Both the position numbers and the translations under genes were made by a program. DNA of 64,000 nucleotides from UQRS01 sp964481575 (GTDB taxonomy: Bacteria > Bacillota > Clostridia > Oscillospirales > Acutalibacteraceae): assembly GCA_964481575.1 (NCBI GenBank), contig CAYZTR010000003.1, positions 25,148-89,147 of the forward strand, read 5' to 3'. The notes under the pieces are model-generated. The model saw nothing but the letters and a program-made list of their open reading frames with translations. It was not told where the DNA came from and did not search any database. Shown one piece after another: positions 9,601-16,796 of this stretch (positions are counted from its first letter, which is position 1; every line of letters starts with the position of its first letter).

Positions 9601-9835
9601 CAGCAACACCGGCGATGGTTATAAGGCTTCCATCACCTGCTCCATCTCCTTTGACGGTAGTGAAACCATCACGACCCCCATTCTGCACCAAGGTGAGTTC
9701 TATAATATCGTTGTAGACGTGCCAGCGGGAGCCAAGCAAATTACCATCACCTTTGGGGACGGCGGCGATGGCATTACCTGTGACAACGCTTCCCTGGGCA
9801 ATGCCGGCTGGATTCTCTCAGTAAGCGCCGACTAA
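6650..9835 (+). CDS. Secreted GH97 glycosidase with internal dockerin and NPCBM domain
   Basis: 1,061 residues from the ATG at 6650, chosen because AAAGGA precedes it and a signal peptide follows (hydrophobic LLLTLSLLLGCFTALPAFA, cleavage after AFA). The GH97 beta-sandwich and barrel occupy roughly residues 45-660: PGRAAWSWLNDFHAGRDADL, YNIVDEGY, GKVDFWPDE and TYPNEISREGIRGCE are family blocks. Asp438 in KVDFW aligns with the nucleophile region of retaining GH97 enzymes, hinting at alpha-galactosidase-type rather than inverting SusB-type chemistry (inference). Then come two chitobiase-C-like sandwiches (YTTDGTDPLT about 690; YTIDGTDPTYE about 775); a two-repeat type I dockerin (about 793-852) is inserted inside the second. 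The C-terminus (about 905-1061) is an NPCBM carbohydrate-binding domain. The dockerin implies attachment to a cohesin scaffold. Confidence 0.9.
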   Translation: MQKKVIGLLLTLSLLLGCFTALPAFAADQPEAQPDANAYLAQNGDNDFTVTSLDGTVAFHLYLNASGNLCYTVAKSDVNWIEESALGVIVDNTTYGQDAAISGAEMDITNRTYAYLGNTSEITDHGVTATFSLSQEDLSFSLELRVYDNGVAFRYILPGEGTRTVKQELTQFILPERTARCWYGINNSSYESTQSSYSPITGVNEKYNPDTNSGCESQYIGGNVTDHINAPMTGEFADGAGYVAIMEGAVTDGYNATNLRWTGAYTYQVSNTWTSGQADVRYTTAGDLSTGWRLISVAETLNELVNNYNVQNVAPEADQTLYGDTSWIQPGRAAWSWLNDFHAGRDADLEEYIQYTLGAAKLGYEYNIVDEGYSTWGADYTEQLKYLSQLGQQYNVNQVLWAAYGSGYKGFSGIQSTAKADEFVSFLKEIGFAGGKVDFWPDECNSVTIPLQNYLLTAAARKQLLINLHGASDTAGNNATYPNEISREGIRGCETCVNDDLNYNWQTQFLTIQPFTRFLSGHADWTPGANNAMQYAELIIIDSPMQSVATSPETILASEACEFIKSIPTVWDQTVVLSNSKIGSLTVYAKEHQGTWFLGGISDETQEDIVIDLSEFLGNGTYQMELWADTTTTQKTKTVKTVTKDDTITISGMQQKLGFAARFTQLEMSQYGGEIKAGQPLTLTASDENAVVKYTTDGTDPLTSETAVTYSEPIQLTRSCRLQAAIVSGEGAGTVQSYQFNRVDTINYTVENGEEQSTVTLTANFDGTLLYTIDGTDPTYEIIQDTLEQPGQKIGDLNSDDTISVTDVVLLRKAILNNTFSAAGDLNQDSNLSVTDVVLLRKAILNNQDLGALPGSSESIYYIQPTGNTKIYEGPFAVTEDCTINVLGVPADDADPITISFNVKLLSPALTPDVYLGTDYVEATTGWSGDPASVDQNTKGNTISIAGIQYAHGISTNSVGKFVYNVPTDATQFVGVAGVDDCTYSNTGDGYKASITCSISFDGSETITTPILHQGEFYNIVVDVPAGAKQITITFGDGGDGITCDNASLGNAGWILSVSAD

Positions 9836-9859
9836 ATTCTGATAATATATCCAGTACAG

Positions 9860-9900
9860 TACCGCTCCACCGTGATCATACACGGTGGAGCGGTATTTTT
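9860..9900 (+). terminator. Rho-independent terminator after GH97 gene
   Basis: A perfect 15-bp stem (9860-9874 with 9881-9895), 6-nt loop and TTTTT tail, 24 bp after the stop codon. Confidence 0.93.
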
Positions 9901-9946
9901 AACCCGTTTAAAACGCAACAGAAAGATCGAAAAATGACGAAAATTG

Positions 9947-9975
9947 TTGATTTTATCCCTGAATAATGCTATATT
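9947..9975 (+). promoter_or_regulatory. Promoter for the McrB-like gene pair
   Basis: TTGATT (9947-9952), 17-nt spacer, TATATT (9970-9975). The start would be about 30 nt before the ATG at 10013, which has GAGGTGG 7 nt upstream. Confidence 0.6.
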
Positions 9976-10012
9976 GTTAATGATGAAATCTTTATTTTGA
10001 GGTGGCAATCCC

Positions 10013-11185
10013 ATGGCAAAACGTTTCCGAAAAGAAAAAGTGCCAACGGTGAAAGAGCACATCAACAATATCAAACGCTACATTGTATCCAAAGGCTTTT
10101 ACTATGAGGACAACGTACTGGAAAATTTCTACCTTTGTCTGAAATCCAAGCCCTTTGTGATTATTACAGGCACATCCGGCACCGGGAAAACCCAATTGGC
10201 CAAACTATTTGCCGAAGCCTTAGGAGCCACTGCCGAAAATGGTCAATACCGTTTGATACCTGTACAGCCGGGCTGGTCGGACCCTTCGGATTTATGGGGA
10301 CGTACGGACTGCAAGGGGAATTTTATTGCCGGCCCCATCCTGGATTTTGTAGAACAGGCGGCGTTGCATCCGGGCAAGCCCTTCTTTTTATGTCTGGATG
10401 AAATGAATCTGGCGCGGGTGGAATATTACCTAAGCGGTTTGTTGTCCGTCCTGGAAACCCGCGTCATCACCCAGGACGGTCTTATTCGTTCGGACCCGCT
10501 GTTGTCCTCTGCCTGTTACGGCAGCGACACTGCGGCAGCAGAACGGTATGGTGCACTTTGCTTTCCTGAAAATCTGTATTTGGTGGGCACGGTCAGCATG
10601 GACGAAATCTCCTTTCCCCTGACCAAAAGAGTGCTGGATCGCATCAATATTTTAGAGCTTTCCCCAATGGATCTGGCGCCCCGCTGGGAGTCAACAAACG
10701 AAAAACCGGCTTCTTTGTCCCTGCACAATGACTTTTTAAAAAGCGAATATCTTTTCCTGGCACAGTGCCAGAAGGAAGCCAAATTTATTGATCCGATCTG
10801 CCAGGAATTAGAGCAGATAAACCGGATTCTGCGTCGGGCCAATCTGCAAATCGGTTACCGGGTTCGGGACGAAATTGTGTTTTATCTGCTGCATAACAAA
10901 CAGGAATCTTTGTTACCAAGCGACAGCGCTATGGATTTCGAGATTCTGCAAAGGATCCTGCCCCGCATTCAGGGAAGCAATTTCTCAGTATATCAATTGC
11001 TTTGTGAGTTGTTCCGGTTCTGCGCAGGTGAAGCACAAGATGATTCCGCAGCCGGTAAAGAAAGCAGTATACAAATGTGGAAAGCAGCCAAGCAGGCTGA
11101 TTGCAAATATCACCACAGTACCAGAAAAATCGCCCTTATGGTAAGGAGATACGAAGAAGATGGTTTCACTTCCTACTGGGTCTGA
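10013..11185 (+). CDS. McrB-like AAA+ ATPase
   Basis: 390 residues. After a short N-terminal helix-rich segment comes the Walker A loop GTSGTGKT (residues 53-60), a Walker B block FFLCLDEMNLARVEYYL (Asp/Glu acid pair), and GTVSMDEISFPLTKRVLDR, the sensor/arginine-finger block in which McrB-type (AAA_5) NTPases carry GTVNxDE and VLDR. The C-terminal tail MVRRYEEDGFTSYWV is a recognisable end of this subfamily. McrB proteins are NTP-driven motors of type IV restriction systems, partnered with an McrC-type nuclease. Here the DNA-recognition domain usually fused to the N-terminus of McrB is absent, so target choice must lie elsewhere. The 3' end overlaps the next gene by 26 nt, indicating a coupled pair. 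A defence role is inferred from family and arrangement only. Confidence 0.8.
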   Translation: MAKRFRKEKVPTVKEHINNIKRYIVSKGFYYEDNVLENFYLCLKSKPFVIITGTSGTGKTQLAKLFAEALGATAENGQYRLIPVQPGWSDPSDLWGRTDCKGNFIAGPILDFVEQAALHPGKPFFLCLDEMNLARVEYYLSGLLSVLETRVITQDGLIRSDPLLSSACYGSDTAAAERYGALCFPENLYLVGTVSMDEISFPLTKRVLDRINILELSPMDLAPRWESTNEKPASLSLHNDFLKSEYLFLAQCQKEAKFIDPICQELEQINRILRRANLQIGYRVRDEIVFYLLHNKQESLLPSDSAMDFEILQRILPRIQGSNFSVYQLLCELFRFCAGEAQDDSAAGKESSIQMWKAAKQADCKYHHSTRKIALMVRRYEEDGFTSYWV

Positions 11186-12632
11186 CCCTACAAAATCCAC
11201 TTTGGGCAAGCCGGATATGACCAAAGCTTATCCATCCTCTGTGGAAGAAGTGAACGCTGAAATATATCATTTTGTGGCCGACTGCTTCTCCAAACACAGC
11301 AGCGAATCCCAGCAAGAAACCACACCCAGTGACCCGGGGCGCTTCTTTTCCCTTCTGGCAGAGATCCACGCCCATTTTCTCCAAGCCGTTGATTTGCTCC
11401 TGACTCCGTCTAACAGTTTGCGGGAAAACATCCAGGACGGATTGTCTACGCATTCCGTCCGGCAGCCGGAACTGCAGCTTTCAAATCGCTTTCAACACCC
11501 CGCCAGCAGAAGCAATCCTCATGCGGCATGGACACCCACTGTTTCCAAGACCCGGCAATCCTCTTCTGTCGGCAGTGAAAGATGCAGATTGAAACATTTG
11601 CTCCTATCTGTGGCCAAAACCCTGGAGAATTTTGAGGCAAAATACCGGAATCTCACTAGAAAGCCGGACGCCGCAGGCATCATCCAAATGGATCGAATGT
11701 TGCAGGAGACCCTCCGCCGGTGCAACACCGCCCCGCTTAGCCAGGTAACTCTGCCGGGAACAACATTCGATCTCTCACCAATACAGGCCGGGCTTGCCGG
11801 CGGCCAAACGGTCTATCAACAATACTGTATCTGGATCAATTTGCTTGCTGTTGCCGGACAAGTGTTGCAAATTCCTCTGCAGAACCCGGCAGCACAGTAT
11901 CAGCATTGGAGCTTTCTCCAAATGGATCAAGTGCGGCAACAACTGCAGATGGCTAATGCGGTCAACACACACCTGATACACAGTATTCCATTTAGTCAGG
12001 TAAACTGGACTGCAAGGGACGTTCTCGTGGGCGTACTCCGCAATCGGAAGCAATTGGATATTTGCCTACGGCACAAATTTTACCATGTGCCGGCAGAACA
12101 GCTCCCCAACGGTGTACGGGGCCTGCATTATGTGGCAATTTATCAGTCCAAGCGTTTATTCGGTGCAGAAGCGGGAATCCGCTACTATGGGGAAATCGCC
12201 AAAATATCTTTGGTTTCCAGGAACGAGATCCGGGAAATTCCACGCAATCTGGAGCAGTCCTACTATCGGCTGGAAATCAAATCCTGGCATGCCCTGGAGC
12301 ATACCATTCGCCCCGGAGCAAATGGTTTTATTACGGGTTTTACCACCATGTTCCTGCTCCACCACAGTATAGAAGTACCGGCGCTTTGGCTTCGCTCCGA
12401 AATGGAATATCAACTCTATTCCGGGTTAAATCACATGTGCCAATCTGCCGCAGCCGGCAGCCTGAGCTCTGCCCACTGTCTGTCAGTGTGTAACGGCCGG
12501 ATTTTCCTGAAAAAAGGCAAATTCCTCATTGGAAAACATAGAAAGCTTCTGGCCTCCTATACGCTCCAGGATTTTTCACAGGCCCCCAACATAATTGTGC
12601 AAAGCATCTTGTCTCAACTGCAAAACGGGTAG
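11160..12632 (+). CDS. Unrecognised partner of McrB-like ATPase
   Basis: 490 residues starting at an ATG inside the end of the ATPase gene, with AAGGAG 11 nt upstream. No domain is confidently recognised. The middle is Gln/Leu-rich and helical (around residues 130-290). A distinctive block at about 335-385 reads YVAIYQSKRLFGAEAGIRYYG, then KISLVSRNEIREIP and SYYRLEIKSW, mostly beta-strand in character, with polar and charged residues spaced as in small nuclease-like folds. I recall similar blocks in proteins near McrB-type ATPases but cannot name the family. By position it would be the McrC or DUF2357-like effector, although no clear PD-(D/E)xK motif is seen. Function is therefore unassigned. 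Confidence 0.7.
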   Translation: MVSLPTGSDPTKSTLGKPDMTKAYPSSVEEVNAEIYHFVADCFSKHSSESQQETTPSDPGRFFSLLAEIHAHFLQAVDLLLTPSNSLRENIQDGLSTHSVRQPELQLSNRFQHPASRSNPHAAWTPTVSKTRQSSSVGSERCRLKHLLLSVAKTLENFEAKYRNLTRKPDAAGIIQMDRMLQETLRRCNTAPLSQVTLPGTTFDLSPIQAGLAGGQTVYQQYCIWINLLAVAGQVLQIPLQNPAAQYQHWSFLQMDQVRQQLQMANAVNTHLIHSIPFSQVNWTARDVLVGVLRNRKQLDICLRHKFYHVPAEQLPNGVRGLHYVAIYQSKRLFGAEAGIRYYGEIAKISLVSRNEIREIPRNLEQSYYRLEIKSWHALEHTIRPGANGFITGFTTMFLLHHSIEVPALWLRSEMEYQLYSGLNHMCQSAAAGSLSSAHCLSVCNGRIFLKKGKFLIGKHRKLLASYTLQDFSQAPNIIVQSILSQLQNG

Positions 12633-12685
12633 CTTGTATTTGAAACGCAGGAAACCCGCAGCCAACACTTGCCATCGTATCCTAT

Positions 12686-12735
12686 AAAAATGCCCACCAG
12701 ATACACTGTAACGGTGTACCTGATGAGCATTTTTT
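12686..12735. terminator. Bidirectional terminator between convergent genes
   Basis: AAAAATGC (12686-12693) pairs with GCATTTTTT, enclosing an imperfect inner stem (ACCAGATACAC against GTGTACCTGAT). It serves the McrB-like pair on the plus strand and probably the GH43-like gene on the minus strand. Confidence 0.75.
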
Positions 12736-12786
12736 ACTGCCGAAGGTAAGGCAGCATCTTCGGCGAAAGGGCGATTTTACCTTCTA

Positions 12787-13716
12787 TCAATCCTGCTGCC
12801 GCCAGTCTACCGAAAATTCCTTATTACGGTCACAAACCAGACGGCCGTTTTCCACGGTAACCTGCGCCATTTGCAGACAGGTGCGGCAATAAGCAGCATC
12901 ATCCCCGGTATTCGGGTGGGTAAAATACAACACATATCCCTTGTCTCCCACGGTATAGACATCAGCATGGCGGCCCATGGTATTGTCCCGGGGGCGGGTA
13001 CCGGTACCGGATTCCAGCAGATTCCCCCCCGTCTGGCGGGTAAAGTGGAGCAAATCCTCTGATCGATAAATCCCCTGCCCCTGCCAGACATCTACCAACA
13101 TCCAATAATAACCACCCAAGGCAAAAACATTGGGGCCCTCGTGGCGGCAATCAGTAATCACCTGACCCCCATACGTCCAATGATACAAATCCGGGCTGTC
13201 GGCATAGCAGGTATGGGAATCCTGATTTTCATCCTTATACCACATACGCCAGCCGCCGGAGGGCAAAGGGTACAGACAGGGATCAATAATCCGGGAAGAT
13301 CCAAAGGAAAGGCCGCTCTGATGCTCCCAGGTAAACAAATCCCGGGAGATATAATGCTCCAGGCAGGCATCTCCGCCCCAATCCATATACACCCCCTGAA
13401 TATAAGTAACAAACATATGATACAGACTGGTGGGCTCATCAAAAACAATTTCCGGTGCCCAGAAGGTATTATGCCCAAACTCAAAATCCAGATCCAGGGC
13501 GCCCCGATAGTGCCAGTGTGCACCGCCGTCATCCGACTGTGCCACCCCAATAGCCGTACCGTAACAATTGGAAACGCCATCTACCTGGGCGGTGGCCCGG
13601 CGCTGGGTATAAAAGAGATAAAACCGGCCATCCAGATGGCTGCGAATCACCATAGGGTCGGCAGGACTATCAAAAATTGGATCCCGATACAAAGGGGCAG
13701 GAACATTCTGCTGCAT
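12787..13716 (-). CDS. GH43-like five-bladed beta-propeller protein
   Basis: 309 residues with repeated blade motifs of the GH43/GH32/GH68/GH117 clan: an Asp near the start (SPADPMVIRSHLDGRFYLFYTQR), SRDLFTWEHQSGL, IDPCLYPLPSGGWRMWYKD, and RHEGPNVFALGGYYWMLVDVW, where the Glu-Gly-Pro matches the general-acid region of the clan. There is no signal peptide, so it acts inside the cell or is released by other means. Substrate cannot be told; arabinose-, xylose- or fructose-type oligosaccharides are possible. The ATG at 13716 has AAGGAG 8 nt upstream; an upstream in-frame ATG (13791) lacks a site. The gene stands alone between convergent and tandem neighbours. Confidence 0.72.
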   Translation of the reverse strand: MQQNVPAPLYRDPIFDSPADPMVIRSHLDGRFYLFYTQRRATAQVDGVSNCYGTAIGVAQSDDGGAHWHYRGALDLDFEFGHNTFWAPEIVFDEPTSLYHMFVTYIQGVYMDWGGDACLEHYISRDLFTWEHQSGLSFGSSRIIDPCLYPLPSGGWRMWYKDENQDSHTCYADSPDLYHWTYGGQVITDCRHEGPNVFALGGYYWMLVDVWQGQGIYRSEDLLHFTRQTGGNLLESGTGTRPRDNTMGRHADVYTVGDKGYVLYFTHPNTGDDAAYCRTCLQMAQVTVENGRLVCDRNKEFSVDWRQQD

Positions 13717-13790
13717 CACACGCACTCCTTGCTGCTTTACGATTCTTTTGAAATTACTGCATAGGATACCACATCGGCAAACGATTTGCA

Positions 13791-13826
13791 AGAAAATCCG
13801 CCTGATTCGGGATTCAAATCAGGCGG
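13791..13826 (-). terminator. Terminator after the XRE regulator gene
   Basis: Ten-bp stem (13817-13826 with 13798-13807) followed on the minus strand by ATTTTCTT, 14 bp beyond the stop codon of the regulator. Confidence 0.85.
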
Positions 13827-13839
13827 CGAAAAGCTCCGA

Positions 13840-14703
13840 TTAGGAACGCTTTTGCAACGCGCGGATCATGGCAACAATCCAATAATATAGCGGAATCGTC
13901 AAAAACAAAATCCAATAAGGATGCCACAGATTCCATACACAGCCCAGCCATAAATACACCAAAACCACCAGCACCGGATAGGCAAAATGATCCGCATTCC
14001 GTTTTTTCACAGCATCTATGGCAGTATAATACAACGGAATGGTCAAAAACAGCAGCCAGCCCGGGTGCCACAGGGAAAAACAAAGTCCCAGCACCAAATA
14101 TACCATGGTAATAAGCGCCGGGTAAGGGAACCAATGGAAAAAGGAAGTTACCTTATCCCCGTCACCACGGGAATGGAGATGGTTCTTGGCTTCACCGGTT
14201 TCCGAAACGTAGACACCGTGTCGGTCAATATGTACATGGCTGCCATCTTTGGCATCCACATGGACGCCGCCAAAACCCACATCCACCCGGTCACCATCCT
14301 TAGAATCCACATGGAGAGCGCCGTCAAACCAGACCCGATCCTTTTTGGGAGTGGCACTGTCTGATTCGGCGTTGGGTACAGCATTGGGCTCAGCATCCGC
14401 TGCCGCAGCAGATTCCGCAGCAGGTTTTGAGGCCGGCTCTCCGTCAGAAGTCTCCGGACCGGATACTTTCGAGGAATTCACAGGCGCAGCTGCTTTAGGG
14501 GGCTTTCCCAGCAGTAGCTCATCCAAGGAAACTCCGTACAGTTCAGCCAGAGCAATGAAATTATCTGTATCGGGGGAAGCCTCCCCACGCTCCCATTTGG
14601 AAATGGCCTGTCGGCTAACACCAATCCTGGCGGCCAGATCCTCCTGAGAATAGCCGGCTGTTTTTCGCAGCTCCAACATGCGATTAGCGATTTCCAGATT
14701 CAT
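13840..14703 (-). CDS. Membrane-anchored XRE-family regulator
   Basis: 287 residues. The N-terminal helix-turn-helix (residues 1-65) contains YSQEDLAARIGVSRQAISKW, a textbook Xre/Cro motif. A Ser/Ala/Glu/Pro-rich linker (about 70-120) follows, then a small domain with two similar segments (HVDSKDGDRVDVGFG and HVDAKDGSHVHIDRHG). The last 90 residues form four hydrophobic helices arranged as two near-repeats (YLVLGLCFSLWHPGWLLFLTIPLYY and YLWLGCVWNLWHPYWILFLTIPLYY). The protein would hold its DNA-binding domain at the membrane, as in one-component envelope sensors. Signal and targets are unknown. GAGGAATATT precedes the ATG. Confidence 0.85.
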   Translation of the reverse strand: MNLEIANRMLELRKTAGYSQEDLAARIGVSRQAISKWERGEASPDTDNFIALAELYGVSLDELLLGKPPKAAAPVNSSKVSGPETSDGEPASKPAAESAAAADAEPNAVPNAESDSATPKKDRVWFDGALHVDSKDGDRVDVGFGGVHVDAKDGSHVHIDRHGVYVSETGEAKNHLHSRGDGDKVTSFFHWFPYPALITMVYLVLGLCFSLWHPGWLLFLTIPLYYTAIDAVKKRNADHFAYPVLVVLVYLWLGCVWNLWHPYWILFLTIPLYYWIVAMIRALQKRS

Positions 14704-14809
14704 AATATTCCTCCTTCGTTCTTATATGCATTGTAGCAAAAGAAAGCTGTTTTCACCACCAATTCCGGATGGCAAAGACCGCAACCAACGGTTGCGGCAG
14801 GAGATCCCT

Positions 14810-16141
14810 TTATAAAAGGCCCTTTATATACGTTAGCAGGGCCTCCTTTTCATTGGGGAGACGCTCCTCCACAACTGCCTCCAGCAGGGTTTGCAGCAGC
14901 GTTCCAATCTGTCGGCCCGGCGGAATACCCAAAGCCAGCAAATCCCGACCATGAACCGCCAGCTGGGAAAGGGTAAAGCAGGCCTTTTCCTGCAACAGAC
15001 GGCAGCGGATCTCCTCTAAAGCCGCAATTTGCTCTAACCGCTGCGGTACCACCCCTGGCGCATGGGCCAAGGTATCCGCCTTCTGACAAAGCAGCAAGTC
15101 CCGGAAACCTTCCGGCCCCAGCCGTCCCATCCATCGGCGAACCACTGGATCAGTAGCCGGCAACATTACATCATGCCAACGCACCAGGGAAATCACCTGG
15201 TCTTTCGTGGCATTATCGCATTTCAAACGGGTCAGGGTATCCGCTGCAATCTGCGCGCTGGTTTGGGGATGACGGTAAAAATGATCCATCCCTGCTTCAT
15301 CAGTAAACCGGCAGGCCGGCTTTCCACTGTCATGAAAGAGCATAGTCAAACGCAAACAAGGCTGAGGCGGAACAGCATCTACCGCCCGGGTTGTATGTTC
15401 CCAGACATCATATAAATGCCAGGGATTGTTTTGGGGAACACCCTCCATAACGGCCAACTCCGGTAGGGCGGCGAACAGCACTGGCGCATAATTTTGCAGC
15501 ACCTGTCCGGCATAGTCGCCGCACAGCAGCTTTTTCAGCTCTGCAAAAATTCGCTCCACCGCAATATTTTGCAGATCCTGCCGACCGGCCATGGCGGCGT
15601 CCCAGGTTTCCTGTGTAGGGGCAAACCCCAGCTTGGCAGAAAAGCGAAGCAAGCGCATCATCCGCAAAGCATCCTCCGAAAACCGGACGGTCGGCTCTCC
15701 CACCGCACGAAGCTTTTTGTTTACCAGGTCAGCGCGGCCGCTATAGGGATCCAACAACCCCCGATCGGGATGATAGGCCATGGCGTTGACAGTAAAGTCC
15801 CGACGGGCCAGGTCCTCCTGTATACTGCGGCAGAAGGTAACACCGTCTGGGTGTCGGTGATCGGTATAGGACCCATCCTGCCGATAGGTGGTAAGCTCAT
15901 AAGGAGTACCGTGCAGCACTACTGTGACGGTACCGTGAGACAGACCGGTAGGAATCACATGCTGATCCTGAAACAGCTCCATCACCTGAGACGGTAACAG
16001 GGAGACAGCCAGATCATAGTCCCCTGGCAGAACCCCCAGGAGCATATCCCGGACACAACCACCCACCAAATAGCCTTCTCCACCGGCAGACTCCAACCGG
16101 TGCAGCAAAAACAAAACATCCTCCGGAACCGGAAACGGCAC
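14810..16141 (-). CDS. cca: CCA-adding tRNA nucleotidyltransferase
   Basis: 443 residues. The nucleotidyltransferase head has LVGGCVRDMLLG (residues 25-36) and DYDLAV with the metal-binding Asp41 and Asp43; RRDFTVNAMAY and ALRMMRLLRFSAKLGF follow, all diagnostic of class II CCA enzymes and poly(A) polymerases. A C-terminal HD domain (LFHDSGKPA about residue 267, then HFYRHPQTS) adds phosphohydrolase-type metal ligands, as in many bacterial Cca proteins. It adds or repairs the 3'-CCA end of tRNAs. The start is GTG, supported by AGGAGG (16149-16154) 7 nt upstream. A short hairpin (14772-14790) beyond the stop may end the transcript. Confidence 0.92.
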   Translation of the reverse strand: MPFPVPEDVLFLLHRLESAGGEGYLVGGCVRDMLLGVLPGDYDLAVSLLPSQVMELFQDQHVIPTGLSHGTVTVVLHGTPYELTTYRQDGSYTDHRHPDGVTFCRSIQEDLARRDFTVNAMAYHPDRGLLDPYSGRADLVNKKLRAVGEPTVRFSEDALRMMRLLRFSAKLGFAPTQETWDAAMAGRQDLQNIAVERIFAELKKLLCGDYAGQVLQNYAPVLFAALPELAVMEGVPQNNPWHLYDVWEHTTRAVDAVPPQPCLRLTMLFHDSGKPACRFTDEAGMDHFYRHPQTSAQIAADTLTRLKCDNATKDQVISLVRWHDVMLPATDPVVRRWMGRLGPEGFRDLLLCQKADTLAHAPGVVPQRLEQIAALEEIRCRLLQEKACFTLSQLAVHGRDLLALGIPPGRQIGTLLQTLLEAVVEERLPNEKEALLTYIKGLL

Positions 16142-16272
16142 AGAAGCACCTCCTCTCCAAAAGCCGGCAAACCAGACTTGGCAGAATTCATCAGGAAAAT
16201 TCCCACTGGGTATGGAAATATATGCAAAGCATAAAAATTCGCGAGTCGCACAAAAAATTTACATGATATTTG

Positions 16273-16301
16273 TTGACATTTCACAATTTTCGGCGTATGA
16301 T
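16273..16301 (+). promoter_or_regulatory. Promoter for the 88-aa protein gene
   Basis: Consensus TTGACA (16273-16278), 17-nt spacer, TATGAT (16296-16301). It diverges from cca, whose GTG lies 130 bp away on the other strand. The leader to the ATG at 16395 is about 85 nt. Confidence 0.85.
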
Positions 16302-16324
16302 ACGGAGGAAAGGAAAACCTTTCC

Positions 16325-16367
16325 ATTGTTGGCTCGGCCCCTTAAAAACTGCGGCACGGCCAACAAT
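16325..16367 (+). promoter_or_regulatory. Leader hairpin before the 88-aa protein gene
   Basis: ATTGTTGGC (16325-16333) pairs perfectly with GCCAACAAT (16359-16367) around a 25-nt loop inside the transcribed leader. It ends 14 nt before the AAGGAG site, so it could protect the mRNA or affect initiation. No known riboswitch consensus was recognised. Confidence 0.5.
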
Positions 16368-16394
16368 TCCAAACCAAAGAAAGGAGATAAAGAT

Positions 16395-16661
16395 ATGGGA
16401 AACAAATTGAACCTGCACGATCTGGATTTCGCCGATTTTCTCAAGGCCATTGATGCCTGCAAAGGCGACATATTTCTGGAGACGCCGGAGGGTGATATTC
16501 TGAACCTAAAATCCAAGCTGAGCCAGATGCTGGGCATTTCCAATATTTTGAAGGAAGGCTCCCGTATTGACGAAGCAATCATCCGGTGTGCAAACCCGGA
16601 AGATGAATCCATTTTGTTCCGTTTCAATCTTTACCAAGAGGTACCGGACGAAAATGAATAA
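16395..16661 (+). CDS. Small conserved acidic protein
   Basis: 88 residues, no signal peptide or membrane segment, acidic overall. The sequence ELDFADFLK-like start (LHDLDFADFLKAIDACKGD) and ETPEGDILNLKSKLSQMLG are well-ordered and look like a compact alpha/beta domain. I have a general recollection of short proteins of this type in Oscillospiraceae but cannot assign a function. The ATG is chosen over upstream in-frame starts because AAGGAG lies 9 nt upstream and the promoter is only about 95 nt away. It has its own promoter, leader hairpin and terminator, so it is an independently controlled single-gene unit. Confidence 0.8.
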   Translation: MGNKLNLHDLDFADFLKAIDACKGDIFLETPEGDILNLKSKLSQMLGISNILKEGSRIDEAIIRCANPEDESILFRFNLYQEVPDENE

Positions 16662-16677
16662 CACATCATCTTCAAAC

Positions 16678-16717
16678 AAATAGCGTCGACGTGGAAGCGT
16701 CGGCGCTATTTTTCTTT
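16678..16717. terminator. Terminator between the 88-aa gene and PBP1A
   Basis: AATAGCG-TCGACG pairs with CGTCGG-CGCTATT (one mismatch) and is followed by TTTTTCTTTT on the plus strand. Convergent PBP1A transcription may also end here. Confidence 0.88.
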
Positions 16718-16796
16718 TCTCAGTTTCCAGGCAGAAGAGCCAAGGCCTCCACTTACGCCTCCCCACCCAGAGCAAAGGGAAAAAGCATTACCAGGC

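Noticed and set aside
8261..9739. 492-codon open frame on the minus strand
   Set aside because: It is antisense to the GH97 gene, Gly/Ile/Val-rich in a way typical of complement frames of GC-rich genes, and has no ribosome-binding site or family match.
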